Below the pieces are notes generated by a model. It had not been told where the DNA came from. It worked only from the letters and a program-made list of their open reading frames with translations, and made no database searches. A stretch of DNA of 64,000 nucleotides from Myxococcales bacterium (GTDB lineage: Bacteria; Myxococcota_A; Polyangia; Polyangiales; Polyangiaceae): contig SECP01000023.1 of NCBI GenBank assembly GCA_004193285.1, positions 1 to 64,000 of the forward strand, in the 5' to 3' direction. The position numbers and the translations under genes were made by a program. The stretch's first letter is position 1. Every line of letters starts with the position of its first letter. Of this stretch, positions 1 through 8,027 are shown one piece after another.

Positions 1-116
1 GACGAAGACGGCGTGGGGGGCGGTTCGCGGCGCTTGCAGCCCAGGGTCGTTAGACCCAGGAGCCCGAGCGCCCAAGCACCTGAAACCGCGGCCAGCCGGC
101 GCAAAACGATCGGCAT
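1..116 (-). CDS. Partial lipoprotein, N-terminus only
   Basis: This is the 5' end of a gene that leaves the window on the left. Reading from the ATG at 116, the frame is open to base 1 (38 codons). It encodes a basic start (MPIVLRRL), a hydrophobic stretch (AWALGLLGLTTLG), a lipobox-like TTLGC, and then a charged, Pro-rich segment (KRREPPPTPSS). An AAGGA-like ribosome site lies about 8 nt upstream. That layout is typical of type II signal peptides. The function is unknown because the mature protein is not visible. It is divergent from plsB and shares the 117-211 promoter region. Confidence 0.6.
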   Translation of the reverse strand, partial: MPIVLRRLAAVSGAWALGLLGLTTLGCKRREPPPTPSS

Positions 117-211
117 CGACGAGTCCTTCGGTAGCCGGAGACGCGGGCCGGATCAACATTCGCGGCGGACGCGGCGAGCTTGAGTATGATTCCGTTGCCC
201 CGCCGCTAGCC

Positions 212-2830
212 ATGTCCTCCGAACGCGAGCTGACCCGCACCTACGAACCCAACCCGTTGTTGCGCGCGCTCTACCAGCGCTTCTTCGACAAGATTCAGGT
301 CGACGAAGCCTGGGTGCGGGAGGTGCGCGAGCTCTCGGAGCGGGGCCGCATCGTTTACGTGCTGCGCAGCCTCAACTTCATCGACTTTTTCGCGCTGGAC
401 TACCTGACCAAGCGCTACCAGCTGCCCCAGATCCGCTTCGTCAACGATCTGGGGCTGTGGATCCTCAACCCCATGGGTAAAGGCTGGCTCAACGCCATCT
501 TACCTCGGCCGCACGTCTCGCCCTCGGACGAGCTGGAGGACGCGCTCGCGCACGGCGGGTCGGCGGCGCTGTTCCTGAAGCGACCGCCAGGCGTGCTGGA
601 CGTAGCGACTGGTGCTTCGGGTGGGCGCGGCCTCAAGGAGGGCGACGAGCTCGTGAAGTCGCTGTTCCACCTCCAGCGGCGCAGCGACACGCCCATCTTC
701 GTGGTCCCCCAGGTGTTCGTTTGGACCAAGTTCCCCAACACGCGCGGAACCGAGCCGTTCGACTTCCTGCTCGGGCCGCGGGAGTGGCCAAGCCCCGCCC
801 GCACCGCCGCCCAGCTCATTCACAACTTCAAGCACGTGGAGCTGAAGCTCGGCGAGCCCATCGATTTGTCGACGTTCCTGGCCGAGCCCAACGCCGCGAC
901 GGACGCGGTTCGGCTGCGCCGGCTCACGTACATGGTCCTCGGGCGGCTGGAGCGCGAGCGCCGCGCGGTCACCGGTCCCGCGGAAAAGGCGCCCGAGCGG
1001 GTACGTAACGAGCTCATCCGCAACCCGCGCTTGCGGTCGGTGATCGAGGACTTGGTGGATGACCGCAACGACCGCCACACCCTCGTGCAGCGCGCGCACG
1101 ACATGCTCAAAGAGCTGCAGGCGATGCCGGACCGCAGCACCATCAAGCTGCTGGAGGTGGTGTTCCACCGCGTCTTTACCCGCATCTACGCCGGCATCGA
1201 GTACGAAAAGAGCGACATCGAGCGGCTCCGCAGCGCGGCGCGCCAGGGCACCCTCATCCTCTTGCCCAGCCACAAGAGCCACGTCGACTACCTGATCCTC
1301 AGCTACATCTTCAACGAGCAGAACCTGCCGCTGCCGCTGATCGCCGCCGGCGACAACTTGAACTTCTTCCCGGTGGGTGCGGTGTTCCGGCGCGGGGGCG
1401 CGTTCTTCATCCGCCGCTCCTTCCGCGGCGACCGCCTGTACGGGGCGGTGGTGGACGCCTACGTGCGCCGGCTGATTCGAGACGGCTACCCCATCGAGCT
1501 GTTCTTGGAGGGTGGGCGTAGCCGCACCGGCAAGCTGGTCGCGCCGAAATTCGGGCTCCTCAACATGGTGGTGGACGCGGCCCTCGCGGTGCCGGAGCGC
1601 CCCACGTTCTTCGTCCCCGTGAGCATCGGCTACGAGCGAGTGATCGAAGCCTCCGCTTACGAACGCGAGCTGCAAGGCGCGGAGAAGGCCAAAGAGGACG
1701 CGAGCGGGCTGCTCAAGACGAGCGAGGTGCTCCGGCACCGTTACGGTCGCATCAACATGCAGGTCGGGCAGGTGCTGCCGCTGGAGGAGCTGAAGCGAGA
1801 GCTCGGTTGGGACAACGGCCAGGCGTTGAGCCCCGCCAAACGTCGCGGTTTGGTGACGCGCCTCGGCAACCGCGTCATGGACGAGATCAACCGCGTCACT
1901 TCGGTCACGCCCGGCGCTCTCACTGCGCTCGTGCTGCTCTCGCACCAGCAGCGCGGCTTGCCACACCGCGAGCTCCTCTCGCGGGCGGAGCGGCTGCTGT
2001 CGGTCGCGCAACGGCAGGGCGCGCGCTCGTCTCCGGCGCTGAGCACGGCTACGGGTCGTCTGCGTACCCAATCGCTGCGCGAAGCGGTGCAGATGTTCGT
2101 GGACGCAGACCTCGTCGAGGTGCACCACCCGGACGAGCCAACCGCGAACAGCTCGCCAGATCCGGGCGAGAACGCCAGCTATGTGGTCGTGCCGGCGCGC
2201 CGGCTACTGCTGGACGTTTCCAAGAACATCATCGTTCACTTCTTCGTGGAGCGCGCGCTGGTGGCGACCGCCTTGTTGTCCGCGCCGCAGAAGGCAGAGT
2301 CCACGGCTTGGGTGCGGGACCGCGTGCAGGCGCTGAGCCGCTTGTTCAAGTTCGAGTTCCGGTTCCGCGCCGATCGGCCGTTCGAGAAGATCTTCGAGGA
2401 GACGCTCTCGAACATGATCGCGGACGGCGAGCTCTCCCGCGCCGACGACGAGCTCGTCATCGGCCCCGGTCGTGACGGGTGGAGCGGCTTGGATTGGCTG
2501 CTGCTCTACTCGGCCGTGCTCAAGAACTTCTTGGAGGGCTACTGGGTCGCCGCGCGCGCGCTGAACGAGCTCGTCAAGGCACCGCTCGCCGAGAAAGAGC
2601 TGCTGAAGCGCGGCATCGCCCTCGGCAATCGCGCGTTTCTGGCCGGGGAGCTCGAGCGCAGCGAGGCCGTGAGCAAGTCGATCCTGGCCAACGCCTTCCA
2701 AGCCTTCGTGGATCACGGCTTCCTCTCGCTTCGCGACAACAAGCTGGATTTGACGAACGAGTTCGCGTCCGAGGCGGGCGCGCGGGAAATCGCGGGGCGT
2801 CTGCGCACCTTCATCCCGGAGCTCGGCTGA
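212..2830 (+). CDS. plsB: Glycerol-3-phosphate O-acyltransferase (PlsB family)
   Basis: This membrane-bound enzyme transfers a fatty acyl group to sn-glycerol-3-phosphate, the first step of phospholipid synthesis. It has 872 residues, slightly longer than the roughly 800 of enterobacterial PlsB. The acyltransferase motif HX4D is H354-KSHV-D359, and the glycerol-phosphate-binding block FLEGGRSRTGK is at 431-441; R436-S437-R438 are the usual family residues. A long N-terminal helical region (1-330) and a C-terminal region beyond residue 600 match the PlsB layout. The ATG start directly follows the divergent promoter region. The mepA-like gene begins one base after the stop, so the two are probably co-transcribed. 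Confidence 0.93.
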   Translation: MSSERELTRTYEPNPLLRALYQRFFDKIQVDEAWVREVRELSERGRIVYVLRSLNFIDFFALDYLTKRYQLPQIRFVNDLGLWILNPMGKGWLNAILPRPHVSPSDELEDALAHGGSAALFLKRPPGVLDVATGASGGRGLKEGDELVKSLFHLQRRSDTPIFVVPQVFVWTKFPNTRGTEPFDFLLGPREWPSPARTAAQLIHNFKHVELKLGEPIDLSTFLAEPNAATDAVRLRRLTYMVLGRLERERRAVTGPAEKAPERVRNELIRNPRLRSVIEDLVDDRNDRHTLVQRAHDMLKELQAMPDRSTIKLLEVVFHRVFTRIYAGIEYEKSDIERLRSAARQGTLILLPSHKSHVDYLILSYIFNEQNLPLPLIAAGDNLNFFPVGAVFRRGGAFFIRRSFRGDRLYGAVVDAYVRRLIRDGYPIELFLEGGRSRTGKLVAPKFGLLNMVVDAALAVPERPTFFVPVSIGYERVIEASAYERELQGAEKAKEDASGLLKTSEVLRHRYGRINMQVGQVLPLEELKRELGWDNGQALSPAKRRGLVTRLGNRVMDEINRVTSVTPGALTALVLLSHQQRGLPHRELLSRAERLLSVAQRQGARSSPALSTATGRLRTQSLREAVQMFVDADLVEVHHPDEPTANSSPDPGENASYVVVPARRLLLDVSKNIIVHFFVERALVATALLSAPQKAESTAWVRDRVQALSRLFKFEFRFRADRPFEKIFEETLSNMIADGELSRADDELVIGPGRDGWSGLDWLLLYSAVLKNFLEGYWVAARALNELVKAPLAEKELLKRGIALGNRAFLAGELERSEAVSKSILANAFQAFVDHGFLSLRDNKLDLTNEFASEAGAREIAGRLRTFIPELG

Positions 2831-2831
2831 T

Positions 2832-3716
2832 TTGAAGGCTTGGGCGGCGCTCTGCGGGGCGGCTTCGGTCGCCCTGGGCGGCTGCTTCAGTGCGCCCACT
2901 CCCCTGGCTCCGGGGCTCGCGGGCTCGGTCGGCATGCCGAACTCCGGCGTCCAGACCGACGCGCTCGAGCTACCGGTGAGAGGCAAAGGCTTCGAGCGCT
3001 ACCGCCCGGAGGGCAGGAACCACTGGGGGCGCCCACGTCTGGTCCAAGCGCTCACGCGCATCGCCGCCGAGATCGACGACGAGCTCCCCGGCGGCAAGCT
3101 CGTCATTGGGGACTTGGCGGCGCGCCACGGCGGCCGGATCCCGGGCCACGCCTCCCACCGCAGTGGCCGCGACGTAGACCTGCTCTTTTACACGACGACG
3201 CCCGCGGGGGCGCCGCTGCCGAGCCCCGGCTTCGTTCGCTTCGAGGCGGACGGCCTGGCGCTCGTGCCCGACAGCAATAGCTACGTGCGGCTGGACGTCG
3301 CGCGCGTCTGGCTGCTCGTGAAGAAGCTCGTCACGGCGCCCGAGGTCGGGGTGCAGTTCTTGTTCGTGAGTCGCGCGGTGGAGGCTCGCGTCAGCGACTA
3401 CGCGCGTGCGCGCGGGGAACCGCTGGAGCTCGTGTACCAAGCTCAGACCGTGATGCTCCAGCCGGGCGACAGCCTCCCTCACGACGATCACCTGCACCTT
3501 CGCATCGCCTGCTCCCCCGAGGAGACGATAGCCGGGTGCAGCGGAGGCGGTCCGTATTGGGAGTGGCTGCCGCCGCTGCCAAGCAATCAGCTGGAGAGCC
3601 AGGCGCTCCTGGAAGCGATCGCCGCCGACGAGCCGTTGGCGCCGCTGGAGGTGGCCCCGCCGATCGAGCCAGTGGCGGAGCCGGGCTCTTTGCCGGTGGC
3701 CCGGGGAGCCGATTGA
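2832..3716 (+). CDS. mepA: MepA-like penicillin-insensitive murein endopeptidase, probable lipoprotein
   Basis: This is a predicted metallo-endopeptidase of family M74 that cuts peptide cross-links in peptidoglycan in the periplasm. It has 294 residues. The N-terminus is a short lipoprotein signal with lipobox LGGC (C18). Metal-site motifs are visible as the HASHRSGRDVDL block (near residue 107) and HDDHLHLR (near 217). The start is TTG at 2832, one base after the plsB stop; no ATG lies before the signal peptide. The gene end overlaps the TTG start of the following DNA methyltransferase (TTGA). Residues after about 235 form a Cys-containing Pro-rich tail not needed for the fold. Assignment to the family is firm; the lipoprotein anchor is inferred. 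Confidence 0.85.
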   Translation: MKAWAALCGAASVALGGCFSAPTPLAPGLAGSVGMPNSGVQTDALELPVRGKGFERYRPEGRNHWGRPRLVQALTRIAAEIDDELPGGKLVIGDLAARHGGRIPGHASHRSGRDVDLLFYTTTPAGAPLPSPGFVRFEADGLALVPDSNSYVRLDVARVWLLVKKLVTAPEVGVQFLFVSRAVEARVSDYARARGEPLELVYQAQTVMLQPGDSLPHDDHLHLRIACSPEETIAGCSGGGPYWEWLPPLPSNQLESQALLEAIAADEPLAPLEVAPPIEPVAEPGSLPVARGAD

Positions 3717-4582
3717 GTCGCCGTCCGCCCGCTACCGACCACGTCCATCACGGCGACTGCCTCGAGCTCGTGCCCGCGCTTTCGAAGCAGGGCAAGTTCG
3801 ACCTCGCTTACGCGGATCCGCCCTTCAACGCCGGCGGCAAGCGCGCCGCGCGCGTGGGCGTCGGCGAGAGAATCCACGGTGAGCACGCCTACGACGACGC
3901 GTGGAGCACCATCGAAGCCTTCCTCGGAATGCTCGAGCCGCGCCTGGCCGTCGTGCGCGAAGCGCTCAGCGAACGCGGCACGCTCTGGCTGCACCTGGAC
4001 CATCGCACCGTGCACGACGCCAAGGTCGCGGCGGATCGCGTGTTCGGCCGCGCCGCGTTCTTGGGCGAGGTGATCTGGGTCCCTGGCAACGGCGGCAAGA
4101 AACGCAACGGGCCGAGCGTCACCCATCAGACAATCTTGATTTACGCGCGCGGTAAGCAGCCGATTTGGAATGGCGAGGATCCGGCGCTGCGCGAGAGCTT
4201 TGCCGCGACGAGCCTGCGCATGCACTTCCAGAACGTGGACGACGAAGGCCGCAACTACCGAGAGCGCCACGTCGCCGGCAAAACCTACCGCTACTACGCG
4301 GACCAGGGCCGGCGCCTCGGCAGCGTGTGGAGCGATTGCCCGGCGATGCGCGCCAACACCCCGCTCATCGCGGAGACCACCGGGTACCCCACCCAGAAGC
4401 CGCTGAGCTTGCTCACCCGCATCGTGCGCGCTTCCAGCCTGCCCGAAAGCCGCGTGCTGGATCCGATGTGCGGCTCGGGCACGACCCTCGTCGCCGCACG
4501 CAGCCTGGGCCGCCAGTACGCCGGCGTCGACCAGAGCCCGCTGGCGGTGGAGATCGCTCGCAAGCGGCTCTCCACCGCTTAG
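3713..4582 (+). CDS. Site-specific DNA methyltransferase, N4-cytosine/N6-adenine type, beta class
   Basis: This 289-residue protein should transfer a methyl group from SAM to the exocyclic amine of A or C in DNA. The catalytic motif DPPF (35-38) precedes the SAM-binding motif DPMCGSGTT (250-258), the order of beta-class enzymes. YPTQKPLSLL, just before the SAM motif, is typical of the family. The open frame extends upstream inside mepA, but similarity begins at HVHHGDCLEL, so I chose the TTG at 3713, which overlaps the mepA stop as TTGA. No restriction endonuclease or specificity subunit lies beside it, so it appears to be an orphan enzyme. Target sequence and regulatory role cannot be read from the gene. 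Confidence 0.85.
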   Translation: MSRRPPATDHVHHGDCLELVPALSKQGKFDLAYADPPFNAGGKRAARVGVGERIHGEHAYDDAWSTIEAFLGMLEPRLAVVREALSERGTLWLHLDHRTVHDAKVAADRVFGRAAFLGEVIWVPGNGGKKRNGPSVTHQTILIYARGKQPIWNGEDPALRESFAATSLRMHFQNVDDEGRNYRERHVAGKTYRYYADQGRRLGSVWSDCPAMRANTPLIAETTGYPTQKPLSLLTRIVRASSLPESRVLDPMCGSGTTLVAARSLGRQYAGVDQSPLAVEIARKRLSTA

Positions 4583-4588
4583 CCGGCG

Positions 4589-5809
4589 TTACTTAACGAC
4601 GACGACGTCCGGGTCTTCGATGGTGAAGTTGCACTCGCTGGGCGGCGCGACCCAGTTGATGGCGTTGTACCAAAACTGCTTGGTTTGATAGACCGTCCGC
4701 GCCGAGTGGAACGTGCCAGCCTCCGTGCCGGAGGGCGGCAGCCAGCAAACGTTGCTGGCGTCCATCTGCATGTTTCCACCCGCGTACGCGCCGGAGGGCT
4801 GCCACTGGTTGGCCAAGATCACCCACTCGTCACCGAACGAGAAGATGCGCCCTTTGCCGTCCACCTCGTAAGCCACCGCGATGGGCTTACCGGAGACCGG
4901 GTCCGTCGCCACGACGGTGGCCCCGGCCGGCGCCTTCACGGGCCAGCCGATGTAGCCGCCCACCTGGTAGAGCGACGCGGTGAGCTTCTCGAGCGAGCCC
5001 GTCTGCGGGGTGAACGCGATGGGAGTCGTCAGCGCGGCGTCTCGGTCGATCGCGGGATAGAAGTTCAGGCAATCGCGCACGTTTGCGGGCCCATTGCGGT
5101 AAGTGAGGGGCGGCATCGGCATGACTTTGTCGCCCGGCACGGCCCAGTCGCCCGCGGGCGGCGCAGCCGGATTCGTTCCCGTGTAGCCCATGCCGGCAAA
5201 GTCCACGAGCTGGCTGGTCGCCACCACCTCGGCCGCGGTGCTGGCGAAGCCGGTGAGGGTGACGATGCCGCCGCCCTGCACCTTGACCCAGGTCGCCACC
5301 GCCTCCTTTTCCTCTGCGGTGAAGGCCCACGTATTGACGTTCGCGACGAGGAGGATGTCGTAGTTCGCCAGGAACGCAGCGTCGATCGTGGGCTTCACGT
5401 CGATCATCTTCACGACCGCGGAGCCGCCGCTGTTGCCATTCAACCAGTCGATGAACGGCTTGGTGTCCTTCTGCGTTGCCGCCGACTCCAAGCTGCCGAG
5501 GAGCGCGAGGCGCAAGCAGGTGCAGATGGTGCCGGTCGGGTCGCAGGTCTTGGTGCGGACCGGCACGTCGCGCGGGTCGTTCGGATCCTTGGGGCCGGGC
5601 CCCGCTTCCGAGCCGCCGAGCGCCAGGGCTCCGCCCATCTGCAGCGGGCCACTGGGACCGGTGCTGCCGGTGCCGCCGGTGGTGCTGGCGGTCGCCCCCG
5701 TACCCCCCGGCTTCGTGGTGGACCCCGTCCCGTCCGCGCCCGCGCTACAGCCGACAGCCGACACGAGCCAAGATACGAGCGTCAAACCAGCGAAAAAACG
5801 TAGCTTCAT
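4589..5809 (-). CDS. Putative lipoprotein with a ThuA/glutamine-amidotransferase-like fold
   Basis: This 406-residue protein is likely exported. The start at ATG 5809 gives a clean signal peptide (MKLRFFAGL...) ending in a VGC lipobox; the frame extends 36 codons further upstream without one. A Gly/Thr/Ser-rich linker (about 20-75) is followed by a Cys-containing segment and a domain reading FIDWLNGNSGG, YDILLVANVNTW, VATWVKVQGGGIVTLTGF. That pattern resembles ThuA-like class I amidotransferase folds without an obvious catalytic triad. Such proteins are common and uncharacterised in myxobacteria. It converges on the methyltransferase with a 6-nt gap and is monocistronic. Confidence 0.7.
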   Translation of the reverse strand: MKLRFFAGLTLVSWLVSAVGCSAGADGTGSTTKPGGTGATASTTGGTGSTGPSGPLQMGGALALGGSEAGPGPKDPNDPRDVPVRTKTCDPTGTICTCLRLALLGSLESAATQKDTKPFIDWLNGNSGGSAVVKMIDVKPTIDAAFLANYDILLVANVNTWAFTAEEKEAVATWVKVQGGGIVTLTGFASTAAEVVATSQLVDFAGMGYTGTNPAAPPAGDWAVPGDKVMPMPPLTYRNGPANVRDCLNFYPAIDRDAALTTPIAFTPQTGSLEKLTASLYQVGGYIGWPVKAPAGATVVATDPVSGKPIAVAYEVDGKGRIFSFGDEWVILANQWQPSGAYAGGNMQMDASNVCWLPPSGTEAGTFHSARTVYQTKQFWYNAINWVAPPSECNFTIEDPDVVVVK

Positions 5810-6010
5810 GGAACGGGCTCCGGTTGCAAAATCCAAGCAGGGCAAGCGCCAGTCCATCGTGCCATGTATGGAACCGGTTTCAAGCCCATTTCCGCGGCAC
5901 TTGGGGCGATGCAGCACCTGAACGAGCGCCGCGCACTCCGCGTCGGGGGCCGCGGCCCGGGGGCGTGGGCGCGCGTTTTCGTACCGAGAGATTTTTCGAG
6001 GCCCACGCGC
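5810..6010. promoter_or_regulatory. Upstream region of the ThuA-like lipoprotein gene
   Basis: The 201 bases lie between the start of the lipoprotein gene (reading left) and the stop of the acetoacetyl-CoA synthetase gene (also reading left). They must hold the promoter of the former and any terminator of the latter. I see no convincing -35/-10 pair and no clear terminator hairpin. Confidence 0.3.
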
Positions 6011-7969
6011 TCAAGCGCGCACTAGCGCCACGAGCGCGTCCAGCGCCTCCGGGTTCGCGAGCGTATCGCGGCTCGCCACCTTGCTGGGGTCGGCGCCGAG
6101 GAGGATTCGCTTCACCGGAACCTCGAGCTTTTTGCCGTTGAGCGTGCGCGGCACGGCCGTGATCGCGACCATCTCGTCGGGGACGTGACGCGGCGAGAGC
6201 TCCGCTTTGAGCCGCTCCTTGATGCGACGCCGCAGCGCCAGGTCCAGCTCGACGCCGGCCTGGAGCACCAGAAAGAGCCACATCTTACCGACCGCGTCCT
6301 CGAGAGACCCGGTGTCCACCACCAAGCTGTCGGCAACCTCCGGCATGCTCTCCACGACGCGGTACAGCTCGCTCGTCCCCATCCGGACGCCGCCCCGGTT
6401 CAGCGTGGAGTCCGAGCGGCCATAGATGATGCAGGCGCCGCTCGGCCGCAGCTTGATCCAGTCCCCGTGGCGCCAGACGCCTGGGTAGTGCTCGAAGTAG
6501 CTCGCGAGGAAGCGCGTGCGCTCCGGGTCGTTCCAGAAGCCGATCGGCATCGAGGGCAGCGGGGCGGTGAGCACGAGCTCCCCCACCTCGTCCACGAGCG
6601 GCTCGGCCGCGTCGTTCCACGCCTCGATTTTGGCGCCCAGGCCGCGGCACTGGATCTCCCCACTCCTGACCGGCAACAGCGGACACGAGAGCACGAACGC
6701 GGTGCACACGTCCGACCCGCCGCTCACCGAGCCGAGGAGGACGTCCGAGCTCACGTTGTCGTAGACCCAGGCGAAACCGTCGCTGGGCAGGGGCGCGCCG
6801 GTGGTGCCAATGCTGCGTAGCGCGCTCAGGTCCGCGACCTTTTTCGGCACGAGCGACGCCTTCTTGCAAGCCAGCAGGTAGGGCGCGCTGGTTCCGAAGT
6901 ACGTGATGCGCTCTTCCTGGGCGAGCTTCCACAACGCGGAGAGCCCCGGCACCGCTGGGCTGCCGTCGTAGAGCACCAGGGTCGCGCCCAGCGCGAGCCC
7001 GCTCACGAGCATGTTCCACATCATCCAACCGGTCGTGGAAAACCAAAAGAACCGGTCCGCTTCGCCCAGGTCCATGTGCAGCGCGAGCGCCTTCAAGTGT
7101 TCGAGCAATATGCCGCCGTGCCCCTGCACGATGGGCTTGGGCAAGCCGGTGGTGCCCGACGAGTAGAGGATCCACAGCGGGTGCTCGAAGGGCACCGGCT
7201 CGAACTCGAGCGGCTCGTGGTGCGCGACGAGCTCTTGCCACGGCCTCGCCCCGGGCACCTGCGACGCGTCCCCGAGCACGAAGCACGCCGTGAGCGACGG
7301 CAGCGCGCGGACGATCTCGGTCAGCTCCGCGCCCCTCTCGAAGCGCTTGCCGCCGTAAAGGTAGCCATCACAAGCGAGCAGTACGGTGGGCTCTATTTGC
7401 TGAAAACGGTCCAGCACGCTCTTGACCCCGAACTCCGGCGCCGCGCTCGACCAAACTGCTCCCAGGCTCGCGGCCGCGAGCAAGCCGACGACCGCCTCCA
7501 CCCCGTTCGGCAGAAAAGCGGCGACGCGATCGCCGCGCTTCACGCCGGCACGCCTGAGGCCCGCGCGGGCGCGCGCGACCTGCTCGGCAAGCGCCGCGTA
7601 GCTCACGGTACGGCGCGAGCCGTCCTCCGCGCGCGCCACCAGCGCGGTGTGGCCGTCCCGCCGGCGCAGGAGGCGCTCCGCGTAGCTCACGGTGGCGTTC
7701 GGAAACCAATGCGCGTCCGGCAGCGCCCCCACCAGCGCCGGCTCCACCTGCCCCCCGAGGTGAACCTCGAAGTATTCGGCCACGGCGCGCCAAAACGGCT
7801 CCAAGCTCGCGACCGACCAACGCCACAGCGACTCGTACTCGGGAAAGGCCTCGCCTTTCTCCTGCGAGAGCCAGCCCATGAAGTGCGACAAGCGCGAAGA
7901 CGCCGCGCGCTCGGCACTGGGCTCCCACAAAAGCTCGCCTTCGGCCGCGGCTCTCTCGGGTTCGGTCAT
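6011..7969 (-). CDS. aacS: Acetoacetyl-CoA synthetase (acetoacetate--CoA ligase)
   Basis: This enzyme activates acetoacetate to acetoacetyl-CoA with ATP, as used in ketone-body or polyhydroxybutyrate turnover. Start ATG 7969 gives 652 residues, the usual length; the frame extends 65 codons upstream into the promoter of the divergent peptidase gene. The AMP-binding motif is YSSGTTGLPKPIVQGHGG. The ACS-type N-terminus contains FWRAVAEYFEV and HWFPNATVSYAERLL. The C-terminal adenylation lysine lies in RTLNGKKLEVPVK. The N-terminal and mid-region motifs fit acetoacetyl- rather than acetyl-CoA synthetase. The gene appears monocistronic. Confidence 0.9.
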   Translation of the reverse strand: MTEPERAAAEGELLWEPSAERAASSRLSHFMGWLSQEKGEAFPEYESLWRWSVASLEPFWRAVAEYFEVHLGGQVEPALVGALPDAHWFPNATVSYAERLLRRRDGHTALVARAEDGSRRTVSYAALAEQVARARAGLRRAGVKRGDRVAAFLPNGVEAVVGLLAAASLGAVWSSAAPEFGVKSVLDRFQQIEPTVLLACDGYLYGGKRFERGAELTEIVRALPSLTACFVLGDASQVPGARPWQELVAHHEPLEFEPVPFEHPLWILYSSGTTGLPKPIVQGHGGILLEHLKALALHMDLGEADRFFWFSTTGWMMWNMLVSGLALGATLVLYDGSPAVPGLSALWKLAQEERITYFGTSAPYLLACKKASLVPKKVADLSALRSIGTTGAPLPSDGFAWVYDNVSSDVLLGSVSGGSDVCTAFVLSCPLLPVRSGEIQCRGLGAKIEAWNDAAEPLVDEVGELVLTAPLPSMPIGFWNDPERTRFLASYFEHYPGVWRHGDWIKLRPSGACIIYGRSDSTLNRGGVRMGTSELYRVVESMPEVADSLVVDTGSLEDAVGKMWLFLVLQAGVELDLALRRRIKERLKAELSPRHVPDEMVAITAVPRTLNGKKLEVPVKRILLGADPSKVASRDTLANPEALDALVALVRA

Positions 7970-8027
7970 ACGCTGCGCTCGAGTGTACTCCCGGTCCGGC
8001 AGGGGTGCGCTATAACGACGGGGTCGC
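7970..8027. promoter_or_regulatory. Short divergent promoter region
   Basis: Only 58 bases separate the divergent starts of the acetoacetyl-CoA synthetase and M3 oligopeptidase genes. At least one promoter probably extends into the opposite coding region. No operator-like repeat is obvious. Confidence 0.35.

Noticed and set aside
500..2128. Long minus-strand frame opposite plsB
   Set aside because: It is an antisense shadow caused by high GC; the plus-strand product has all PlsB motifs. The same applies to other long antisense frames, such as those opposite nrdJ, rsmB, cstA and nadB.
3536..3712. Upstream part of the methyltransferase frame
   Set aside because: It overlaps mepA in another frame, and its sequence is Arg/Gly-rich without similarity to methyltransferases; TTG 3713 fits both the overlap and the homology.
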